Shown: positions 49,017 to 58,287 of the stretch, one piece after another
Layout of the letters: every line of letters begins with the position of its first letter
How positions within the stretch are numbered: position 1 is the first letter of the stretch
NCBI GenBank assembly: GCA_035695825.1
Contig: DASRRH010000019.1
Location: forward strand, 62,001-126,000
Length of the DNA: 64,000 nucleotides
DNA from: JAKEFM01 sp035695825
Lineage (GTDB): Bacteria > Planctomycetota > UBA1135 > JAKEFM01
Direction: 5' to 3'
The notes under the pieces: model-generated
Databases searched by the model: none
Seen by the model: only the letters and a program-made list of their open reading frames with translations
Told to the model about the DNA's origin: nothing
Position numbers and translations under genes: made by a program

Positions 49017-49237
49017 CCTCTCGCCCCCGAGGGGACCTCGAGAGCGATTGTAGAGGACGGCCCCGCGGGAGCGGGACGGTCAGCGCTCGCTGGTAGGAGC
49101 GGACTCCGGCGTGCCCGCCGGAGAAGTCGGCGCGCCCCTTCAGGAGCGCGGCGCGCTCCGGGAGGGGAGGGAGAGGGCGGGATGGGGAATCCTCCACTCC
49201 TCCGTGACCACCTCCCCATTCGTCCGTCACCCGGGGG

Positions 49238-49399
49238 ATGGCTTCCCCTCGGTCTTCGGCGGGCCTTTCTCCCCGACTCCCGGAGCCCTCCCACCGCCCG
49301 AGGGCCCCGGAGGAAACGGTCCTGTTCCGGGCCCTGGCCCGGCACCTCGAAACCTTCCTCGCCCTCGCGGAGGGAAACGAGCTTCGGCCCGGGCTGTGA
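49238..49399 (+). pseudogene. Fragment resembling the N-terminus of an IS91-like transposase
   Basis: A 53-codon frame with HRPRAPEETVLFRALARHLE followed by TFLALAEG. This looks like the segment just before the zinc-binding part of IS91-type transposases, which usually continues with PRFVERE and FLRCGIL-like motifs. Here a stop follows (NELRPGL). No inverted ends or further transposase sequence are seen, so it is a scrap. The rest of the gap (49017-49237) holds the kinase leader and no gene. The match is from memory of the family, without alignment. Confidence 0.45.
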
Positions 49400-50506
49400 T
49401 CAGCCGACGACGACGGAGGCGGCGTTGGACAGCCGGAAGCCCGGCAGCAACGGGTCGAAGACGATCCACTGGAAGTAGCCGCGCCCTCCCGACAGAGCGG
49501 GGATCGCGGGGATCGGCGCCGAGACCACGGCGATCCCTCCCCCTTGACCCGATCCCTGGACCGGCGCTCCGAGGAGACCGTCGCAGGCGACGAGGAGGAA
49601 GCATCCGGGGAGCCCAAACGGGCCTAGCTCCAGTGGAAGCGGGAACGTCGCGGAGGAGGACGCGTTCGTCCCGAGAATCAGCGCCGCCGTCGAGCCGGGC
49701 TGGACGGAGGTGAGGAGCAGGGCGAATCCCAGATTCCCGAGCGTCGGCGCGCCGCCGCTCGAGCCGATCGTCGGGACGTACCCTCCCCATCCCGAGCATC
49801 CGCCGCCGAAGGGAACGAAGGAGGCGCCGTAGGTGAAGCGGGTGACCAGTCCGAGGGTGCTCGTCCCCGTGGCCGCGGAGGGGGCCGTCGCGCTCCCGAC
49901 GAAGTACTGGCGCGAGACGGCGTCTCCCGGAACCGCGACGGCGTCGACGGTCGCCCCGAAAGGCCCCGACGAGCTGTTCGAGAAGACGGCGACCTCGAGG
50001 AGGAGGTCGGAGCCTCCCGAGTAGACGGTGGGCGTCGCGAGGGGGATCGTCCACGCGAACGGATAGGGTCCGTTCCCGGACTGGGCGGGGACGGGAGGAA
50101 GGAGGAGGTTGCCCGAGAAGACGATGGCCTGGGGCCCCGAGACGTTCGCCGAGAAGCTGGAGGAAAGGGAGTCCGGCGGGAAGGCGGAGTCGGAGAGCCC
50201 GACCGAGAGGTTCAGGACCTGCCCCGGCAGCGGGTACGAGCCGTAGATCCCGGTCGAACCGGGCCGGAACGACAGGTCCGAGATCGTCATCGGGAACGTC
50301 ACCCCCGAGGCGAGGAAGTCGGAGGCGGCGTACACCTGCTGGAACCGGCACGCGCCGTTGTTCCCGTAGACCGAGACGCCGAAGGGGACGAGGTTGTTCG
50401 CGGGCCCCTGGGCCGCGCTCCAGGCTCCCGGCACGACGACGTCGGAGCCGGGGGCGAGGGTCCCGAGCGAGCCGAGCGAGACGAGGAGGGGGACGAGGCG
50501 CCTCAC
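49400..50506 (-). CDS. Secreted protein with lineage-type C-terminal domain
   Basis: A 368-residue protein with signal peptide (MRRLVPLLVSLGSLGTLAPG). The N-terminal ~230 residues are a beta sandwich rich in Ser, Gly and Pro (PGQVLNLSVGLSDSAFPPDS). The C-terminal ~135 residues begin FGGGCSGWGGYVPTIGS and end FRLSNAASVVVG, the same domain plan as in the FG-GAP protein at 41754: GCxGxGG start, then G-P-x-C-x-LL, an IPAIPALSG segment and a YFQW strand near the end. Probably surface-exposed; no enzyme motif. The gene is convergent with the transposase scrap. Confidence 0.75.
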   Translation of the reverse strand: MRRLVPLLVSLGSLGTLAPGSDVVVPGAWSAAQGPANNLVPFGVSVYGNNGACRFQQVYAASDFLASGVTFPMTISDLSFRPGSTGIYGSYPLPGQVLNLSVGLSDSAFPPDSLSSSFSANVSGPQAIVFSGNLLLPPVPAQSGNGPYPFAWTIPLATPTVYSGGSDLLLEVAVFSNSSSGPFGATVDAVAVPGDAVSRQYFVGSATAPSAATGTSTLGLVTRFTYGASFVPFGGGCSGWGGYVPTIGSSGGAPTLGNLGFALLLTSVQPGSTAALILGTNASSSATFPLPLELGPFGLPGCFLLVACDGLLGAPVQGSGQGGGIAVVSAPIPAIPALSGGRGYFQWIVFDPLLPGFRLSNAASVVVG

Positions 50507-50668
50507 GAGGAGTCCTCCCTGGCGCGCGAGGGATTGTACGTGGCCGGCCTCCTTCGGTGCATCGGCTCGCGGGAAGGGTGGGACGGCCTTCCGTATCCCC
50601 GTGCTCGGGAAACGATCGGCGTCGTGGCGACGGGGAGCCGGGCGGTCCGCCTGGATCAGAAGGAACTT

Positions 50669-50690
50669 GCGTCCGGTGCCATCCGGACGC
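50669..50690 (-). terminator. Hairpin downstream of the porin gene
   Basis: GCGTCCGG, loop TGCCAT, CCGGACGC: 8 perfect pairs, about 107 bp after the stop of the alginate-export-like gene on the minus strand, followed there by AAGTTCCTT. The rest of the 290-bp gap (50507-50796) shows no gene. Confidence 0.35.
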
Positions 50691-50796
50691 GAGTCGCTCC
50701 TTCCGCTGGGAGGCTACCGAGGAGGGATCCCACGAGGCGATGCCCCTGCCATCTTGACGGAGTGCCTGCGGTCGTTCGGGAATCAGGAACGGTCAT

Positions 50797-52269
50797 TTAG
50801 AACCGGAGCGTCGCCTGGCCGTAGAGGAAGTTCGCGTCCTCGTTCGAGAAACGGTTGCGGATCACGCCCCCCCCCGCGAAGTGGGACCATCCGAGGGCGA
50901 GGTCGAAGGACTTCGTTGCCCTCCACGTGAGGAGAAGGTCCAACTCGCGTCCGATGTCGGTGTTTCCGCCCGTCGGCCGAAACGTGTAGCCCAAGGACGA
51001 GTCGTTGAAGGCCCCGGAGCCGGCCACCGCCGGACTGTCGTTCGTGACGACCGAGAAGAAGTGGTAGTCCGTGCGCAGCTCGAGGCTCTTCGCCATCGCG
51101 AGGAACAGCTCGGCGTAGAGGTCCGAGAGGTTCGAGAACGCGAGGATGTCGGCGAATCCGTAGTACTTGTGGTTCGTCGGGAGAACGTTGTAGAAGCCCC
51201 GGCTGTCCCCGTCGGTCGGATCGCTGTCCCCCGACGCCCGGGCCCAACCGAGTCGCAACCAGGGCTCGAGCGGCGCCTCCTTCCACTGGCAGCCGGCCTC
51301 GAGAATGTGCGCGAAGGCTCGGTGGTCGAGAGCGCCCAAGTCCCCTCCCTGTCCCGCGATCCACAGGAGGAAGTCGACCTCCCCGGAGCCGAGGGGGTAT
51401 ACGGCGATCGCGCTCGCGCCGAAGGTCAGGATGTCGATCGGGTCGCCAAAGGTCGCGTCGACGATTCCGCGGTGGTCCTTCGCATACACGGCGAACCCAC
51501 GCAGCTCGGCGCCCTCGAGGATCGTCCCGGGCTTCGCGACGAGGTCGCCGCCGAGGGTCGAGAAGTGGTGGAGCGAGCGCGTGTTGTCGTCGATGTCGAA
51601 GGCTCCGGCGTTCACCCCGGCGTAGTAGGCCTGGGCGAACCACGCCTCGTTCTCGAGGGCGAGGCTCGCGCCGTCATACGTCCGCTGCCCGTTCGACCAA
51701 GAGAAGGTCCCGACGAGACGTTCCGTGAGAAAGGCGCTTCGCATGCGAGCGAGCTTGGGTGCGGAGGCGTAGGCGATCGTCCCCCCTTCCACGATCCCCT
51801 GTCGGCCGGCCCTCAGTCGGAAGTCCCCCTCCTTCCCCTCGACCCACAGATGAAAGAGCGTCAGGGCGTCAGGGTCCTCCGTCGAGCCCGAGGAGGCGAA
51901 GTAGGTCTGCCCGGGCCCCCCCGTGGCACGCTCGGGGAGGGACCACATGTGCACGTCCTGCGCGGCTCCGTAAATCGTGAACGGCCTCTCTGCGTACGTG
52001 GCCCCGAGGACGGTCCGAAAGGCGCCGAAGGAGTAGTCCCGCTTGTTCGCGGTCGGCGGCGCGCCCGAGTCCTCGAAGAACCTCCAGCCCTCCCACCGGT
52101 AGCGGACTTCGCCGGAAAACTTGAGCTTCTCGGTGAGCTCGCGAAGGCCCGTCGCGAGCGGGTCCTCGGACAGCGCCGCGGGTTTTGATTCCGGCGCGGG
52201 GGGCTGCCGGGCGTATGCCGCCGTGGCGAGTGCGAAAAAAAAGACAGGAGCTCGAAGAACCTTCTCCAT
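50797..52269 (-). CDS. Alginate-export-like outer membrane porin
   Basis: A 490-residue protein from ATG 52269 (GGACGGAG upstream), with signal peptide APVFFFALATAAYA. The mature sequence alternates short amphipathic strands typical of a beta barrel (KFSGEVRYRWEGWRFFEDSG; DFRLRAGRQGIVEGGTIAYA; TDYHFFSVVTNDSPAV) and ends with the aromatic strand FLYGQATLRF, as outer membrane proteins do. The RAGRQ...RTYDGASL order matches the Alginate_exp (AlgE-like) family, which exports or imports anionic polymers and other solutes. Its presence supports an outer membrane. It is divergent from the malate synthase pseudogene across a 261-bp gap with no gene. Confidence 0.8.
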   Translation of the reverse strand: MEKVLRAPVFFFALATAAYARQPPAPESKPAALSEDPLATGLRELTEKLKFSGEVRYRWEGWRFFEDSGAPPTANKRDYSFGAFRTVLGATYAERPFTIYGAAQDVHMWSLPERATGGPGQTYFASSGSTEDPDALTLFHLWVEGKEGDFRLRAGRQGIVEGGTIAYASAPKLARMRSAFLTERLVGTFSWSNGQRTYDGASLALENEAWFAQAYYAGVNAGAFDIDDNTRSLHHFSTLGGDLVAKPGTILEGAELRGFAVYAKDHRGIVDATFGDPIDILTFGASAIAVYPLGSGEVDFLLWIAGQGGDLGALDHRAFAHILEAGCQWKEAPLEPWLRLGWARASGDSDPTDGDSRGFYNVLPTNHKYYGFADILAFSNLSDLYAELFLAMAKSLELRTDYHFFSVVTNDSPAVAGSGAFNDSSLGYTFRPTGGNTDIGRELDLLLTWRATKSFDLALGWSHFAGGGVIRNRFSNEDANFLYGQATLRF

Positions 52270-52530
52270 GGGGGCTCCGTCCTTCCGCGGACGCGGAAAG
52301 GATCCAGGCGGCGGGCAGGGCCAGCGTGCAAGTGTCGATCCGGCTCGCCGAGAAGAGGGAGGTCGGCCGTGGATCGCCGGTCCCCTCGGCGGCAAGGTCC
52401 GCTCCTTCTCCGAAACCCGGTTCTCGCGTCCCGCATCCGACCGCATCGACAGGCTTGGGGCATTCTTCCTCCGGGAAACTCCGGCCCGCGGCGGACGCCG
52501 GGGCCGGGGTCGTCCTCGAGGAGGAGCGCC

Positions 52531-53732
<1,202 letters not shown>

Positions 53733-53816
53733 CTCACCCCCCCGAACCGCCCTCCAAACCCCGATCCGCCCCTTCGGGGGCCATTCCCCTCTCCCGAAAA
53801 GGCCTTTATGCTTCCT
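53733..53816. repeat. Left copy of an 84-bp direct repeat with UUCG hairpin
   Basis: Matches 55378-55461 at 82 of 84 positions, same orientation, 1,645 bp apart. It contains GCCCC-TTCG-GGGGC (53768-53781), a perfect stem with the stable UUCG tetraloop. It lies just after the point where malate synthase similarity ends. Confidence 0.9.
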
Positions 53817-54312
53817 ATGATCCCCCCTGCGGGTTGAAGTCCATCCACCAGGCGCAGACGAGCTTTCCCGAGGTCGCGGTGATGTTGTAGGTCGAGAGGG
53901 GGGGGGAGATGTTGATGCCGCTGCTCGTGACGCCGATGCTGCTCCCCGTCGCGGTGCTCCAGCGGAAGTGGCTCGGTCCGAGCACGGGGATCGTGCCGCT
54001 CCAGGTGATCCCGTCGAAGAACTCGAGGTCGACCGAGGCCTGGATGCCGTTCGCGCCCCCCGCGTTGACGTAGCCGACGGCCGCGCTCTGGACGCGGACC
54101 TGGGGGCCGAGCGAGGAGACGTCGAAAACCGCCCCGCAGGCCTCCCCTTCGCAGAGGCCGGGGATGACGCTCACGGTCGAGAAGCCGCCCGGCACGGCGG
54201 GGAGGTTGTCGCTCTTGAGGAACGTCTGGCCCGGCGGGCATCCCTGGGCGGAGGCGAGGCCGGGGACCGCCGCAGCAGCGGCGAGGAGGGCGACGGGGAG
54301 GTGACGCACCAT
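53815..54312 (-). CDS. Small secreted protein of unknown function
   Basis: A 165-residue protein from ATG 54312, preceded by GGAGGA at good spacing; a longer start at 54354 lacks one. Signal peptide MVRHLPVALLAAAAAVPGLA, cut after SAQG. The mature part is beta-rich with one cysteine pair (LCEGEACGAVFDV) and aromatic strands (VDLEFFDGITWSGTI, CAWWMDFNPQGGS). It resembles small choice-of-anchor or lectin-like exported proteins of the same genome type. It lies inside the segment bounded by the 84-bp repeats; its stop overlaps the left repeat by 2 bp. Confidence 0.7.
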   Translation of the reverse strand: MVRHLPVALLAAAAAVPGLASAQGCPPGQTFLKSDNLPAVPGGFSTVSVIPGLCEGEACGAVFDVSSLGPQVRVQSAAVGYVNAGGANGIQASVDLEFFDGITWSGTIPVLGPSHFRWSTATGSSIGVTSSGINISPPLSTYNITATSGKLVCAWWMDFNPQGGS

Positions 54313-54481
54313 CGAATCCTCCTCCGAAGGGGGCCGCACGGCGGCTCGACGCAAACGACCCGGGAATTGTAGCCCGGCCCCCCTCGACCCCGCGGGGCGC
54401 CCGCGCTATGACCCTCTTCCGGCGGGCCCCGTGTCTCGGAGGGGGCCCCATTCTCGTTCCTTCGGCCCCAGGAGGTCTGCC

Positions 54482-55087
54482 ATGAAGCCCTGCCCCGGTA
54501 CGCTCTCTCTCCTCTCGCTCCTCGTCTTTCCCGCGGCCTACGTCCTCGCCCAGGACAAGGCGGCCCCCGCCATGGATCCCAAGATGGCGGCGATGGTGGC
54601 CGAGTACAAGAAGGCGGGGGCGGTCACCGAGAACCACAAGCTCCTCGAGCCCCTCGTCGGGGAGTGGACGACCAACTCGAAGATGTGGATGGACCCGGCC
54701 GCCCCGCCGATGGACATGACCGGGACGGCGTCCGCGAAGTCGATCTTCGGCGGGCGGTTCGTCCAGTCGGAACACCGAGGCATGTTCATGGGGGAGGAGT
54801 CCATCGGGATCGCGACGACGGGGTACGACAGCCAGAAGAAGAAGTTCGTCGGAACTTACATCGAGAACGGCTCGACCTCGATCACGACCGTCGAGGGAAC
54901 CTACGACGCCGCCACGAAGACCTTCACGTTCTCCGGGCAGTACGACGACCCGATGGAGCATGCGAGCATCCCGTTCCGCTTCACCCAGAAGGTCGGCGAC
55001 AGGGAGAAGATCCTCTTCGAGTGGTATGAGAAGCGGGGAGGGAAGGAAGCGAAGACGATGGAGATCGCATACACCCGGAAAAAGTAG
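54482..55087 (+). CDS. DUF1579 family exported protein
   Basis: A 201-residue protein with an excellent AGGAGG site and signal peptide (LSLLSLLVFPAAYVLAQD). The family signature is clear: HKLLEPLVGEWTTNSKMWMD, GGRFVQSEHRGMFMGEESIG, ATTGYDSQKKKFVGTYIENG and the C-terminal REKILFEWYEKRGGKEAKTM. DUF1579 proteins are small lipocalin-like beta barrels with no assigned reaction, often exported in Planctomycetota and Bacteroidota. It lies inside the repeat-bounded segment and is divergent from the secreted protein at 53815. Confidence 0.88.
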   Translation: MKPCPGTLSLLSLLVFPAAYVLAQDKAAPAMDPKMAAMVAEYKKAGAVTENHKLLEPLVGEWTTNSKMWMDPAAPPMDMTGTASAKSIFGGRFVQSEHRGMFMGEESIGIATTGYDSQKKKFVGTYIENGSTSITTVEGTYDAATKTFTFSGQYDDPMEHASIPFRFTQKVGDREKILFEWYEKRGGKEAKTMEIAYTRKK

Positions 55088-55097
55088 GGGATCCGGC

Positions 55098-55246
55098 CCG
55101 GTTGCGTGTTGGGGCCTTCCCACAAGTTACGGGCAGGTCTCGACTTAGGCGAGTTCGAGGGGCGGGGGGGGGGCATCCCCGCTCCCGTTCTTTACGCAAG
55201 TCGTTGGCGCGTTCGGGCTTCCGCGGAGCCCCCAACACGGAACCGG
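55098..55246. repeat. Non-coding element with 19-bp terminal inverted repeats
   Basis: CCGGTTGCGTGTTGGGGCC at 55098-55116 pairs with GCCCCCAACACGGAACCGG at 55228-55246 (17 of 19 complementary). The ~110 bp between hold no gene. This could be a MITE-like element or a long hairpin transcript. The rest of the gap 55088-55452 shows no gene beyond this and the right 84-bp repeat. Confidence 0.5.
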
Positions 55247-55377
55247 ACCACCTCTCTTGTCTTGCGGGGGCGGATTCGCCTCGCTAAGAGAATCGCCACC
55301 CCAACCGCCGAATCTCGCCGGCAGCGAGAGCGGGGAACCCACTTCCCGGGGCGAATCGCCGCGAGGCGTTGGGCAAG

Positions 55378-55461
55378 CTCACCCCCCCGAACCGCCCTCC
55401 AAACCCCGATCCGCCCCTTCGGGGGCCATTCCCATCTCCCGAAAAGGCCTTCATGCTTCCT
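55378..55461. repeat. Right copy of the 84-bp direct repeat with UUCG hairpin
   Basis: Same sequence as 53733-53816 with two changes. The hairpin GCCCC-TTCG-GGGGC lies at 55413-55426. The repeat ends inside the first codons of a small open frame (ATGCTTCCT). Confidence 0.9.
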
Positions 55462-55755
55462 AAGTTCGAGCGGGCGCGCGCGGGCCTCGCGGAGCACGGC
55501 GTCCCCGCCTTCCTCTTCCTCGCGGAGGGGAGGACCCACGTGTCGGAGTTCACGTCCCTCGGGTCGCCCGACGACCCGCTCACCGAGGCGATCGCGAGGT
55601 TCGTCCGGGAACGGTCCGCGGCGGAGCCCGCGCGCCCCGCGTCGCGGCCGGAATCGTCCCCCTCCCGGCCCGAGGCCCCGCGCCGTCAGGTCCGGGCCTT
55701 GAGGAGCGGGGAATCCTCCGCGAGCCGCAGCGTCGCGGGGACCTCCGCCGGATAG
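55453..55755 (+). CDS. Small open frame, possible truncated gene
   Basis: A 100-codon frame starting MLPKFERARAGLAEHGVPAF, then LFLAEGRTHVSEFTSLGSPD and an Arg/Pro-rich end. The first ~55 residues read like real protein and follow the 84-bp repeat. The rest runs 70 bp into the convergent CRTAC1 gene and is probably non-native. No homologue recognised; it may be the remains of a gene cut by the rearrangement. Confidence 0.35.
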   Translation: MLPKFERARAGLAEHGVPAFLFLAEGRTHVSEFTSLGSPDDPLTEAIARFVRERSAAEPARPASRPESSPSRPEAPRRQVRALRSGESSASRSVAGTSAG

Positions 55756-58283
55756 CCGCCGAGGGCTCGCGCGGCGCGGTGGAGGCCGCTCAGGGCCTCC
55801 GCGAACTTCGGACTCTCCCGCGCCGCCTCCTCGATCGACCTCTTGGTGTCCCCCTCCCCGGGCACCCCCTTCGGCGAAGCCGCGGGCTCGGCGGCGCGCG
55901 CGGCGCGGAGGAAGTCCTCGATCGAACGCGCGGCTTCCCCCCGGCGGAGACGGATCCCGCCGGCGAGGAGGAGCGCGTCCACGTGCCGCGGGTTCAGCCG
56001 GCTCGCATCTTCGAGGCGCCGGAGCGCTTCCTCCTCCTCGCCGAGGAGGGCGCAGACCCGGCCCAGGTGGAAGATCGGGCCCGTCTCCTCGCGATTGAGA
56101 CGGAGAGCCTGCGCGTAGGCCTCTTTCGCCGCGGGGAGATCGGTCGGCGCCCCGGCCTCGAGGCCGGAGAGGATCGCCCCGATTCGCGACCACCCCTGCG
56201 CGCTCGAAGGATGGACGGCTACGAGCCGCCGCAGGAGCGCGAGCCCCTCTTCGAACCGCCCCGACGCGGCGAGGAGGTTGCCGAGGTCGTGGAGGCTCCG
56301 CTCGTGGTCGGGGTCGATCGCGAGGGCGCGGCGGAAGGCGGCCTCCGCCGCCGCGGCGTCCCCCGCGACGCGCTTCGCCGTCGCTTCGTTGAAGGCCGCC
56401 CAGAACTCCGCGATCCTGCGACGCCGGTCGCCGGCGTCGGGAGAGTCCGCCCGCTCGGGGGGAGGGGCGGAGCGGCCGGGACCGGCCGCCTCCGCGAACG
56501 CCGTCTCCACGCGGCCTCCCTCGGCCGGCTCCTCGACGAGGAGGACGCGTCGCGCCGGGACGTCGCGGACGACTGCGACCGCCCCGGAGAGGAAGCGCGC
56601 CTCCACGCGGTCTGCCTTCGCGGCGCAGCCGAGGCCGAAGTGGAGGTCGAGGGAGTTCCCGCAAGCGTAGGAGTTACCCGCCCCGACCTCCCGGAAGTTC
56701 CGGAGTCCCCCCGCCTCGACGAAGAGTTTCGCCCCGACGCCGAAGCGATTCCCTCCGCGACCCCGCACGCGGACCGTCAGCCAGCCGTTCCGCTCGCCTC
56801 CGTCGTTGCGCAGGAGCACCGCCGGGCCGCGGTTCTCCGTCATGACGAGGTCGACGTCCCCGTCCCCGTCGAAGTCCGCGAACGCGGCGCCGCGCGCGAC
56901 GCGCGGCCGGGCGAGCGCCTCCCCGCAGACCGGCGCGATCTCGAAGTAGCCCCGCTCCCCCCCGTTCCAGAAGAGCTGCGGTTTCTGGGGGAGGAGCCGC
57001 GCGCGGTCGGGCGTCTCGAAGGTATGGCCGTTCGCGACGAAGAGGTCGAAGCGCCCGTCGTCGTCGAAGTCGAGGAAGTCGGTCCCCCACCCGACGAAGT
57101 CGAGCGCGACCTGGCCGAGCCCCTTCGCGTCGGCGACGTCCATGAACTTCAAGGGGTCGGGGCGCTTCCCCGCCATCTCCCCGAGGAGGTTCGCGTAGAG
57201 GGCGTTCTCCTGCGCGATCCAGTGGGTGAGGAAGAGGTCGAGGTCCCCGTCCCCGTCCTCGTCCGCGACGGCGAGTCCCATCGCGCCGCGGTAGTCGGCA
57301 GCCCAGGAGGACGCCGAGGCGTCCTCGAACCGGCCGTCCCCGAGGTTCCGGAAGAGGGCGTTCTTCGAGACGTCGTTCGCGTCGTAGAGGTCGGGCAGGC
57401 CGTCGAGGTCGAGGTCGGCGAAGGTGACCGAGAGGGTGCGCCCCTCGTCGTCCCCGACGCCCGCCGCGTCCGTCGCGTCCTCGAAGGTGCCTTCCCCGCG
57501 GTTGCGGTAGAGCGTGTTCCGCTCGGGCGGATAGGCGGAAGGGTTCAGCGTCGAGGGGATCCTCGCGCCGTAGAGCTCGGACTCCTTCCTCGGGTCGGCC
57601 CCTTCCGCCGTGAACTTCACGTAGTTCCCGACGTAGAGGTCGAGGTCCCCGTCGAGGTCGTAGTCGCCGGCCGCCGCGGTGACCGACCAGCGGGGGTCGC
57701 CGATCCCCGCCCGCGCCGTGGCCTCCTCGAAGGAGCCGTCGCCGCGGTTGCGGTAGAAGAGGTTCGGCCCGAAGTTCGTGACGTAGAGGTCGAGGCGTCC
57801 GTCCCCGTCGAGGTCCGCGAAGAGCGCGCCCATCCCGAACGCGCGCGCGCCGACGCCCGCCTCGGCCGTGACGTCGCGGAACCTCCCGTTCCCCTCGTTC
57901 CGGTAGAGCGCGCTCGCGGCGCAGTCCGGCCCGACCGGAGCGCCGAGCGGCCCGCCCTGGTTCACGAGGTAGAGGTCGGGGTCGCCGTCGCCGTCGTAGT
58001 CGCCCCAGGCGGCGCCGGAACCCATGTCCTCCGGGAGGAGGCGCGAGCGCGGGCCCCGGCCGTGCGTGAACCGCACCCCCGCCTCTTCGGTGGCGTCGGC
58101 GAAGACGACGCGGGGCGCGTCGGCGGGGAGGTTGCGAGAGAGGGCGGAAGTGATCGCCTGTTCGGGCTCCTCGGCCGTCCGCGGCGCCGGGCGGGGCCGC
58201 AGCGCGACGAACCCGCCGACGCCCAAGGCGAGCGCGACCGAGACGAGCGACCAGAGGAGGACCAGTCGCCGACGCCGTCCCAT
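55686..58283 (-). CDS. CRTAC1/ASPIC-UnbV (FG-GAP-like) protein with C-terminal TPR
   Basis: An 865-residue protein, one N-terminal membrane span (9-28), rest outside. Seven VCBS/FG-GAP-like propeller repeats carry calcium loops: WGDYDGDGDPDLYLVNQGG, FADLDGDGRLDLYVTN, AGDYDLDGDLDLYVGNY and FADFDGDGDVDLVMTENRG. An ASPIC/UnbV domain follows (NDGGERNGWLTVRVRG, then GNRFGVGAKLFVEAGG and GNSYACGNSLDLHFGL). The last ~230 residues are TPR helices (AEAAFRRALAIDPDHERSLH). It starts 4 nt after the cytochrome gene stop, so it is co-transcribed and probably binds or supports that cytochrome at the outer face of the membrane. Confidence 0.9.
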   Translation of the reverse strand: MGRRRRLVLLWSLVSVALALGVGGFVALRPRPAPRTAEEPEQAITSALSRNLPADAPRVVFADATEEAGVRFTHGRGPRSRLLPEDMGSGAAWGDYDGDGDPDLYLVNQGGPLGAPVGPDCAASALYRNEGNGRFRDVTAEAGVGARAFGMGALFADLDGDGRLDLYVTNFGPNLFYRNRGDGSFEEATARAGIGDPRWSVTAAAGDYDLDGDLDLYVGNYVKFTAEGADPRKESELYGARIPSTLNPSAYPPERNTLYRNRGEGTFEDATDAAGVGDDEGRTLSVTFADLDLDGLPDLYDANDVSKNALFRNLGDGRFEDASASSWAADYRGAMGLAVADEDGDGDLDLFLTHWIAQENALYANLLGEMAGKRPDPLKFMDVADAKGLGQVALDFVGWGTDFLDFDDDGRFDLFVANGHTFETPDRARLLPQKPQLFWNGGERGYFEIAPVCGEALARPRVARGAAFADFDGDGDVDLVMTENRGPAVLLRNDGGERNGWLTVRVRGRGGNRFGVGAKLFVEAGGLRNFREVGAGNSYACGNSLDLHFGLGCAAKADRVEARFLSGAVAVVRDVPARRVLLVEEPAEGGRVETAFAEAAGPGRSAPPPERADSPDAGDRRRRIAEFWAAFNEATAKRVAGDAAAAEAAFRRALAIDPDHERSLHDLGNLLAASGRFEEGLALLRRLVAVHPSSAQGWSRIGAILSGLEAGAPTDLPAAKEAYAQALRLNREETGPIFHLGRVCALLGEEEEALRRLEDASRLNPRHVDALLLAGGIRLRRGEAARSIEDFLRAARAAEPAASPKGVPGEGDTKRSIEEAARESPKFAEALSGLHRAARALGGYPAEVPATLRLAEDSPLLKART

Positions 58284-58287
58284 TGCG

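Noticed and set aside
44944..49617. A single 1,557-codon minus-strand frame spanning two genes
   Set aside because: Only its last ~350 codons are real (the secreted protein from 45990). The rest is an out-of-frame reading of the kinase gene.
50534..50800. Plus-strand 88-codon frame between the two minus-strand secreted-protein genes
   Set aside because: It has no ribosome site or recognisable sequence and runs into the end of the porin gene; a terminator-like hairpin explains the local structure better.
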